Positions 41,309 to 47,181 of a stretch of DNA of 47,181 nucleotides are shown piece after piece. The notes beneath the pieces are model-generated. The model was given only the letters and a program-made list of their open reading frames with translations, did not search any database and had not been told where the DNA came from. The position numbers and the translations under genes were made by a program. The stretch comes from an uncultured Lachnospiraceae bacterium. GTDB taxonomy: Bacteria > Bacillota > Clostridia > Lachnospirales > Lachnospiraceae. Location of the stretch: NCBI GenBank assembly GCA_910588865.1, contig CAJUSJ010000027.1, positions 1 to 47,181 on the forward strand, given 5' to 3'. How positions within the stretch are numbered: the first letter of the stretch is position 1; each line of letters begins with the position of its first letter.

Positions 41309-42007
41309 CTATTGCCCCGGAACCGCCGCCACAAACCGCTTTGTAATCTCCAGCGGCCTTGTGATGGCCCCTCCGATCACCGCTGTCCATGCCCCTGCCT
41401 CCAGGACAGCCTTTAACTGGTCCGGAGTCCAGATTCCGCCTTCTGCCACCACAGGCTTTTTGCAGTCCCCGGCCAGACGTTTTATGAAATCCATGTCCGG
41501 CAGGACAGCGCCTCTGGTGTACTCTGTGTATCCCCGCAGGGTGGTCCCCACAAGGTCAAACCCCATCTCGGCGGCAGCCATGGCCTCCTCATAATCCGAG
41601 CAGTCCGCCATAAACAGCTGGTTTGGATAATTTTTCCTGACCTCTGAAAAAAATTCTTCCAGGGTCCTGCCTCCAGGCCTTACGCGTTTTGTCGCGTCCG
41701 TGGCGATGATGGATACCTGACACTCCGCGAGGGCGCTGATCTCTTTTACTGTAGGAGAAATATACACCTCCGAATCCGGATATTCCGCTTTGATAATGCC
41801 AATCACGGGAAGCGGCACCTCTTTCCTGATCTCCTTGATGTCCGCGATGGTGTTGGCCCGTATTCCCACAGCGCCGCCCAGCATTGCCGCGTATGCCATC
41901 CTGGACATAATATAGGAGCTGTGGAGAGGTTCATCCGCAAGAGCCTGACAGGACACGATGAGCCCGCCTCTCACCTGCTCCAAAACCCTGTTTTTTGCCT
42001 GATCCAT
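41309..42007 (-). CDS. nanE: N-acetylmannosamine-6-phosphate 2-epimerase
   Basis: 232 aa TIM-barrel enzyme that converts ManNAc-6-P to GlcNAc-6-P in sialic-acid catabolism. Family signatures: GGLIVSCQALADEPLHSSYI at the start, GIIKAEYPDSEVYISPT with the catalytic lysine, ATDATKRVRPGG, and VVAEGGIWTPDQL near the end. Its ATG directly follows the TAG of the nucleotidase gene, so translation is coupled. No nanA, nanK or sialic-acid transporter is in the window. Confidence 0.95.
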   Translation of the reverse strand: MDQAKNRVLEQVRGGLIVSCQALADEPLHSSYIMSRMAYAAMLGGAVGIRANTIADIKEIRKEVPLPVIGIIKAEYPDSEVYISPTVKEISALAECQVSIIATDATKRVRPGGRTLEEFFSEVRKNYPNQLFMADCSDYEEAMAAAEMGFDLVGTTLRGYTEYTRGAVLPDMDFIKRLAGDCKKPVVAEGGIWTPDQLKAVLEAGAWTAVIGGAITRPLEITKRFVAAVPGQ

Positions 42008-42751
42008 CTAAAAACCTCCTGCATATCCGGGTGACCATGCCGCCGGTTCACCCTGAACATCAAAGAGCTCTGTCAGCTCACCGATCACATGATCTGGACA
42101 GAGGCCGCTGTCCCTCAGCTCCCGCTCCCTGGACGGGCCATCTTTTCCTCTGGCGAACCAGCATGTAGGGATCCCCGCGTCAATGCCCCCTTTGATATCA
42201 GAGCTCAGAGAATCCCCGATCACCAAAGCTTCCTTTGGCTCAAACCATTGTATATGGTTCTTCACATAATCAAAAAATTCTTTCGAGGGCTTCCCTGCCC
42301 CTATGCGTCCGGAGATGAACATGTCCTTAAAATATTGATCAAGGCCTGACCTGGCTATCCGGGATTCCTGAGTCTGCTGGATGCCGTTGGTAATCACATA
42401 CAGCTCACAGCTCTCCTTCAGGCGTTTTAAGACCGGATGTACCCCGGGGATCTCCTGAACTCCCTGGTTCAGGTGCCTGCGGTAAGCCCTCTCCCAGTCA
42501 GGGCCGTCAACAGCCTTTCCATACAGGGCCATAAGGTCCGCGAACCGGCGGTTCACTCCCTCGTCCACCGTGATCTCCCCTTTTTCGATCCTTTTCCAAA
42601 GCCGGGTATTCAGCTGCTTATAAGTCTGGTAGATCTCCTTTGTCCATGTCTCTCCCATGTCTTCCATCATGAGCCGAAAAGATTCCTCCTCGTTGGCGTC
42701 AAAGTCCAACAAGGTATTGTCTACGTCAAACAGCAGGATCCTGTATTTCAT
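42008..42751 (-). CDS. HAD-family nucleotidase, YjjG type
   Basis: 247 aa from MKYRILLFDVDNTLLDFDAN, with AGGAGGCAGCC upstream; a 12-residue longer reading is unlikely. Motif I is DVDNTLLDF, motif II is VITNG, and motif IV is IGDSLSSDIKGG. The YjjG group dephosphorylates non-canonical pyrimidine nucleotides, but sugar phosphates are also possible in this family. The start shares ATGA with the stop of the sensor kinase gene, and its stop abuts nanE. Confidence 0.85.
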   Translation of the reverse strand: MKYRILLFDVDNTLLDFDANEEESFRLMMEDMGETWTKEIYQTYKQLNTRLWKRIEKGEITVDEGVNRRFADLMALYGKAVDGPDWERAYRRHLNQGVQEIPGVHPVLKRLKESCELYVITNGIQQTQESRIARSGLDQYFKDMFISGRIGAGKPSKEFFDYVKNHIQWFEPKEALVIGDSLSSDIKGGIDAGIPTCWFARGKDGPSRERELRDSGLCPDHVIGELTELFDVQGEPAAWSPGYAGGF

Positions 42752-45543
42752 GGCTGCCTCCTCTCCTTCAGGTACTGTCCCATGCATTTTTCCAGCGCCT
42801 CAATATTGATTGGCTTAGACAGGTGTTCATTCATCCCTGCCTGGCGGCTGGATATCCGGTCGTCAGTAAACGCGTTGGCTGTTATGGCGATGATGGGGAT
42901 CCTTTTGGCATCCTCCCGGTCCATGGCCCGGATCGCCCTGGTGGCCTCATAGCCGTTCATCCTGGGCATCTGGATGTCCATGAAGATCAGGTCATAATAC
43001 CCTTCCTGGCTGCCCTCAAACATCTCCACCGCCTCTCTCCCGTCATAGGCGCTTTCCACCTTTGCCCCGATCTCCTCTATGATCTCCACGGCAATTTCCA
43101 TGTTCAGCTCATTGTCCTCCACCATAAGGACCCGGAAGCCCTCAAAGGTGTCTGTCCCAGCCTCCCGCTCTTCCCTTTCAGGCTCTGCCGCCAGCTCCCT
43201 GGGGGGCTCTGAGGCCCTCTTTTTCAAAAATACAATGACAGTGAAGCGGGAACCTCTTCCAAGCTGGCTCTCCACCTGTATCTCACCGTTCATCCTCTGG
43301 ATAATATTCCAGGCAATGGCCATGCCCAGCCCCGTCCCCTCGATCTTGCTGATCCGGGAATCCTCCGCGCGGCTGAAGGGCTCAAAGATCTTTTCCTGAA
43401 AATCTCTTGCCATGCCTATGCCGTTGTCACAAAACACGAATTCATAGCAGCCGTATCCGCTGAGAGGAGAGTCTTTTTCAATTATGGTTATGTTCAGCTT
43501 ACCCCCTGGCGGAGTGTACTTGATGGCATTGCTGAGTATATTTATGAATACCTGCTGAAGCCGCACCATATCCCCTGTGACATCCAAGTGTTTCACCTCT
43601 TCAAACCGGATATTCAGGCTGTGTCCCTTGTCCTGCACCGCAGGCCTGGTCATGGTGACCAGATTCCGGAACAGGTCTGACAGATTGAAATCCTCGTCTG
43701 TCAAATCCATCTTGCCGGACTCGATCTTGCTCATGTCCAGCACCTCGTTGATCAGCGACAGCAAATGGTTGCTGGACACCCCGATCTTCCTGAGACACTC
43801 CCTGACCCGTTCCGGTTCCTCCAGATGCTTTTCCGCGATGGCCGTCATACCCAGAATGGCATTCATGGGCGTCCTGATGTCATGGCTCATCCGGGATAAA
43901 AACTCGCTCTTGGATGCGTTAGCCAGAGTGGCTGCCTCATAAGCCTCCTTTAATGCCCTGTGCTCCCTGGCCTCCCTCCTCTTGCTCTCCGTCACGTCCT
44001 GAGCCACATAGAGGGCGATCTTTGGCGCGTCCTTCTCAGATTCCGCCAGGATCACCGTGATTCGAATCCACGCGAAACCCTCTCCCTCCTGTTTCTTCTG
44101 GCCGCGGTACTCCATAGCTACCAGAGGGTGGCTGGGGCTGAGCGCTCTTTTCAAATTGTCAAGTCTCATGGTTCTGCTGTACTCTTCCTGATCCAAGGGG
44201 CTTACGAATTGCCGACAATAAAGCCGGATTCCCTCCGTATAGTTCTCCTCACATCCCAGAACCTCCCCCACCTCCTCCCGCTGGCTGATCCTGCGGAAGG
44301 TATCATGGACCAGATCCACATAATAGGCGGCAAAAAACATGCTGCTCATGGTGTTGATGATGGTGGTTCTCTCCTGCCTTACCCTCACCGCCTCTGCCTC
44401 CGCCAGCTTCTCCTGGGTGATATCCCGCCCCAGAATATTGACCACCACCTGGTCATCCTGACGGATATAGAGGATATGCTGCTCCACCCATATAACCGCC
44501 TGGCCCCTGTTTACCCGGTACTGACACTGTTCTTCCAGGAAATCCTTCACCGCGGCAGCCTTTTTTCTCAAAGACTCCATGGACATCTTTTCCATAAACA
44601 GCGGGATATCTTCTTCATATATGATCGCTCCTACAGATCCGCGGATATACTGGTCATAATCTCCCCACCGTTCTCCCATCTCCGGCTGGTCCAAATAGGA
44701 CCGTTCGCACAGCCCTGTGTCTAAGTAAACCGTATTCATCACATTGTACCTGGATTTGATGATAGCGGCCATACGCCGGTCACTCTGGGCATGGGCAATC
44801 TCTGTCCGCATCTGTTCATCCACATCCTGGAGAGCCAGAACCACATGACTCTTACAGCCATAGTGGTAGAGATGGGCCACGGCTGTCACATACCGGTACT
44901 CTTCCCCAAACTTCCTCAAACACACCAGTTCCCGACGCTTCTCATTATTCTTTTCCATATTTCTCAGGGCTTCTATGGAAAATTCCCTGAAAAATTCTTC
45001 TCGTGACTGTGGATGAATATGACGTTTCAGCTTTATACCCAGAAGTTCCTGCCAGTCCGTCAAGTTAAAATCCTTAATCTCCGGAATATCCTCCGCGGAA
45101 CGGATGGGATTGGCGCTGCCGTCCTCCAGGTCAATATCATAAACCCCAAAATTCATCCGGCCCAGAAATTTGATGATCTCCTGATTTCGCTTATTGTCAT
45201 CCTCCCCTGGAAACTCTACCTCCGTCTGAGGAGTCAGGGTGATCACAAAAGCCGGGATAATCTCCCCCCACAAAACCCTGGAGGCCCTGATCTCCACCAC
45301 TTTTCCAAAGGGATTGTCATAATGTACGCTTTTTCCCTCCCCGTTCTCCTCTATATAAGAAACCGGACAATTGCCGCAGAAATCTGACCAAATCTGGTGG
45401 CAGGCCATCCCCACCTTCACGTCAGGCGTCACTTGCTCCACTCTCTTGTTAAAATACAAAATCTCGTGGTTATCTTCCCTGATGACATAGACCCCTATGG
45501 TCTGAAAAGAATCCAAAACCTCTTTATAATCTACCATCCCCAT
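42748..45543 (-). CDS. Hybrid sensor histidine kinase with PAS-like domains and receiver
   Basis: 931 aa, no clear membrane segment, so probably a cytoplasmic sensor. PAS-like domains fill about residues 1-520; the first carries CHQIWSDFCGNCP (Cys48, His49, Cys56, Cys59). HisKA has His554 in FLSRMSHDIRTPMN. The ATPase domain has the N-box NILSNAIKYTPPGG (Asn672), CDNGIGM and EGTGLGM. A C-terminal receiver has Asp856 in FMDIQMPRMNGYEA and Lys910. There is no HPt and no DNA-binding output, so a partner elsewhere is needed. It ends in an ATGA overlap with the nucleotidase gene. Confidence 0.93.
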   Translation of the reverse strand: MGMVDYKEVLDSFQTIGVYVIREDNHEILYFNKRVEQVTPDVKVGMACHQIWSDFCGNCPVSYIEENGEGKSVHYDNPFGKVVEIRASRVLWGEIIPAFVITLTPQTEVEFPGEDDNKRNQEIIKFLGRMNFGVYDIDLEDGSANPIRSAEDIPEIKDFNLTDWQELLGIKLKRHIHPQSREEFFREFSIEALRNMEKNNEKRRELVCLRKFGEEYRYVTAVAHLYHYGCKSHVVLALQDVDEQMRTEIAHAQSDRRMAAIIKSRYNVMNTVYLDTGLCERSYLDQPEMGERWGDYDQYIRGSVGAIIYEEDIPLFMEKMSMESLRKKAAAVKDFLEEQCQYRVNRGQAVIWVEQHILYIRQDDQVVVNILGRDITQEKLAEAEAVRVRQERTTIINTMSSMFFAAYYVDLVHDTFRRISQREEVGEVLGCEENYTEGIRLYCRQFVSPLDQEEYSRTMRLDNLKRALSPSHPLVAMEYRGQKKQEGEGFAWIRITVILAESEKDAPKIALYVAQDVTESKRREAREHRALKEAYEAATLANASKSEFLSRMSHDIRTPMNAILGMTAIAEKHLEEPERVRECLRKIGVSSNHLLSLINEVLDMSKIESGKMDLTDEDFNLSDLFRNLVTMTRPAVQDKGHSLNIRFEEVKHLDVTGDMVRLQQVFINILSNAIKYTPPGGKLNITIIEKDSPLSGYGCYEFVFCDNGIGMARDFQEKIFEPFSRAEDSRISKIEGTGLGMAIAWNIIQRMNGEIQVESQLGRGSRFTVIVFLKKRASEPPRELAAEPEREEREAGTDTFEGFRVLMVEDNELNMEIAVEIIEEIGAKVESAYDGREAVEMFEGSQEGYYDLIFMDIQMPRMNGYEATRAIRAMDREDAKRIPIIAITANAFTDDRISSRQAGMNEHLSKPINIEALEKCMGQYLKERRQP

Positions 45544-45700
45544 AGCATCTCACCCCTGCCTGGTACCTTTCCGCCCTGCGTAACCTGTCCGCGGGTTTTA
45601 TGTCAATAATTTATCATGATAGTTTATTCTATCACAATATTCCCAGGAAATCCATGACATTTGGCGTTAAATTTGTTACTATTACTATAAAAGTTATTGG

Positions 45701-46519
45701 TTACCGCTCACTCTGCCACGAGACGTAGGAGGAATCATATCCCGTCCCCCCGGCCCCGTTCCTCAAAGTGTGGTACAATTCCGCGTATACCGCCTCCTTA
45801 TAAGGCGCGACAAACACATGCCCCACGCCGCACAGGAGGCTGCCCAGAATATCCCAGCCAATAAATGACAGCTGAAGCACAAACACATCTATCTTATTGC
45901 CATCCATCATGCCGCGGCTTTTATTTCTGGCCTGCTCCCAGGAGAGGTGAGGGTCCTCCGCCAAAAGATAGGGAACCAGATAATACTCATAGGTTTTGAT
46001 AATCCCCGGTATAACCAGAAGAAGACTCCAGAGAACAATAGAAAGCTGCCTCCGGAACATCACCCACACCAGGTTCCCGTAGGCCTCCCCAAAAGCCGAA
46101 AACAGCTCCCCCACACCCATCTCCCGGATCCCTGCGGTTTTTTTCAGAAAATACCGCCGTTTTCCTACCTGAAGCACATTGGAGACCAGGATCCCCAACG
46201 CCAAAACCACGGTCGTGACCATCAGCATTGTCAGAAACATAACCCCCAAGCCCAGCCTTACGGGAATGGAACCATTGTACAGCGGGGTGTCAATATTCAC
46301 CCTCCCATCCCCATAAGAAAAATCGGTTCCCGGTATGCCCTGGACAGACAACCTTGTATCTTCACTCCGGCCGGATGTTTTGACCTGAAAGTTGGAGGCC
46401 TCTGTCCCCGCTCCAAGAAGCATCGCGATGAGACAGACCAGAAACGCCTGCCAGTAAAAGGTCTCCAGTCCCTTCTTTGCCCGGTCCTTTAACTCCCCTC
46501 TCGTCCACAATGTGGTCAT
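45701..46519 (-). CDS. DUF975 family membrane protein
   Basis: 272 aa with about five hydrophobic segments. The N-terminus WTRGELKDRAKKGLETFYWQ followed by a membrane span is the family hallmark, and YLLAEDPHLSWEQARNKSRG is also typical. Between the first two spans is a polar, probably outside-facing loop. Function unknown in this family. Promoter at 46607-46635. The 157-bp gap downstream (45544-45700) holds only a GATAG / CTATC inverted repeat, with no convincing promoter for the kinase gene. Confidence 0.85.
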   Translation of the reverse strand: MTTLWTRGELKDRAKKGLETFYWQAFLVCLIAMLLGAGTEASNFQVKTSGRSEDTRLSVQGIPGTDFSYGDGRVNIDTPLYNGSIPVRLGLGVMFLTMLMVTTVVLALGILVSNVLQVGKRRYFLKKTAGIREMGVGELFSAFGEAYGNLVWVMFRRQLSIVLWSLLLVIPGIIKTYEYYLVPYLLAEDPHLSWEQARNKSRGMMDGNKIDVFVLQLSFIGWDILGSLLCGVGHVFVAPYKEAVYAELYHTLRNGAGGTGYDSSYVSWQSER

Positions 46520-46606
46520 ATACTTCCCTCCATTATATAAGTATTTTTTCGTAACTGTCCAGTATTTTTACCGTTAAGGGCAAAATTGAACAATTACGTT
46601 TTCCTT

Positions 46607-46635
46607 ATTATACTCTATCCATCTTATCCTGTCAC
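46607..46635 (-). promoter_or_regulatory. Promoter of the DUF975 gene
   Basis: Minus-strand GTGACA (46630-46635), a 17-bp spacer and TATAAT (46607-46612). A second TATAAT lies too close to the ribosome binding site to serve. Confidence 0.65.
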
Positions 46636-46697
46636 CCTGGGAAGTTTGGGTTATAACGAATTTTCTTCCTTTGGCAGTTGCTGTAAAAATGCCCGCT

Positions 46698-46732
46698 AAA
46701 AAAGGACTTCCCGAAAAACTTCGGAAAGTCCC
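46698..46732 (-). terminator. Terminator of tuf
   Basis: Twelve-pair stem GGACTTTCCGAA / TTCGGGAAGTCC with one U-G pair and a 4-nt loop, then six T (forward A run 46698-46703). It ends the tuf transcript and so separates the str-type genes from the accessory block. Confidence 0.92.
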
Positions 46733-46753
46733 ATAATTACAATGATTTTTCAA

Positions 46754-47181
46754 TTACTCAACGATAGAAACAACTCTGCCAGAACCAACGGTTCTACCAC
46801 CCTCACGGATAGCGAAACGAAGTCCCTGCTCCATAGCAACCGGATGGATCAGCTCAACGCTCATCTCTACGTTATCGCCAGGCATACACATCTCTGTGCC
46901 GGCAGGCAGCTCGCAAACGCCGGTAACGTCGGTTGTTCTGAAGTAGAACTGAGGACGATAGTTGTTGAAGAAAGGTGTATGACGGCCGCCCTCGTCCTTG
47001 GTCAGAACGTAAACCTGAGCGGTGAACTTGTGATGGCACTTTACAGAGCCTGGCTTGCACAGACACTGACCTCTCTCGATATCAGTTCTCTGAACACCAC
47101 GAAGCAGAGCGCCGATGTTGTCGCCGGCCTGAGCCTCGTCAAGCATCTTACGGAACATCTCGATACCGGTAACAACGGTCT
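46754..47181 (-). CDS. tuf: Elongation factor Tu, C-terminal part (runs off the window)
   Basis: The last 141 residues of EF-Tu: TVVTGIEMFRKMLDEAQAGD, GALLRGVQRTDIERGQ, FFNNYRPQFYFRTTDVTG and the end TVGSGRVVSIVE. This covers the end of domain II and all of domain III. The reading frame continues past the window edge without a break, so the internal ATG at 47158 is not the true start. In many Firmicutes tuf lies close to rpsJ; here about 10 kb intervenes. Confidence 0.97.
   Translation of the reverse strand, partial: TVVTGIEMFRKMLDEAQAGDNIGALLRGVQRTDIERGQCLCKPGSVKCHHKFTAQVYVLTKDEGGRHTPFFNNYRPQFYFRTTDVTGVCELPAGTEMCMPGDNVEMSVELIHPVAMEQGLRFAIREGGRTVGSGRVVSIVE

Noticed and set aside
46560..46580. 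Second promoter for the DUF975 gene at the TATAAT near the start codon
   Set aside because: The start would fall at or inside the ribosome binding site; the promoter at 46607-46635 is better placed.

Overview
This window reads as chromosome of a Gram-positive anaerobe of the Lachnospiraceae (Clostridium cluster XIVa) type, probably gut-associated. The sequence shows moderately high GC, a zinc-type S14, an adenylate kinase with a four-cysteine LID, a long L17, the clostridial orders adk-map-infA-rpmJ-rpsM-rpsK-rpsD-rpoA-rplQ and ecfA1-ecfA2-ecfT-truA ... rplM-rpsI, and secreted proteins with choline-binding-like repeats. The family assignment is inference. Nearly all genes lie on the minus strand, so transcription runs from high to low coordinates. 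I see no rRNA, tRNA, CRISPR array, transposase or phage gene.

Layout in the direction of transcription. (1) 47.2-46.7 kb: 3' end of tuf with a strong terminator. (2) 46.5-38.1 kb: an accessory block between tuf and the S10 operon. It holds a DUF975 membrane protein, a hybrid sensor kinase, a HAD nucleotidase, nanE, an RpiR-type regulator, an acyltransferase, a plus-strand rRNA-type methyltransferase and a cell-wall-binding repeat protein. (3) 36.6-19.6 kb: the S10-spc-alpha ribosomal superoperon from rpsJ to rplQ, including secY, adk, map, infA and rpoA. It has a structured rpsJ leader, a second promoter ahead of rpmJ, and a terminator-like hairpin after secY. (4) 19.3-17.2 kb: two paralogous cell-wall-binding proteins, bracketed by copies of one repeat. 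(5) 17.05-9.87 kb: the ecfA1-ecfA2-ecfT energy-coupling transporter core, truA fused to an acetyltransferase, and a large J-domain/TPR protein. (6) 9.8-1.1 kb: a host-glycan disaccharide locus (sugar nucleotidyltransferase, N-acetylhexosamine kinase, AraC regulator, GH112 phosphorylase, sugar-binding lipoprotein and two permeases). (7) 1.0-0 kb: rplM-rpsI with its own consensus promoter and a hairpin leader.

How the genes work together. Locus 6 predicts uptake of galacto-N-biose or lacto-N-biose from mucin or milk oligosaccharides by an ABC importer without its own ATPase. GH112 would split the sugar with phosphate to galactose-1-P plus a free N-acetylhexosamine, the kinase would phosphorylate that sugar, and the nucleotidyltransferase would activate a sugar-1-P. 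nanE and its RpiR neighbour suggest amino-sugar or sialic-acid use in region 2. Adaptive surface and glycan genes have thus been placed at the junctions of a normally conserved translation-gene cluster. Those junctions, and several gaps inside the ribosomal operon, carry families of short palindromic repeats. These repeats, the TruA-acetyltransferase fusion and the expanded gaps are the least expected content.
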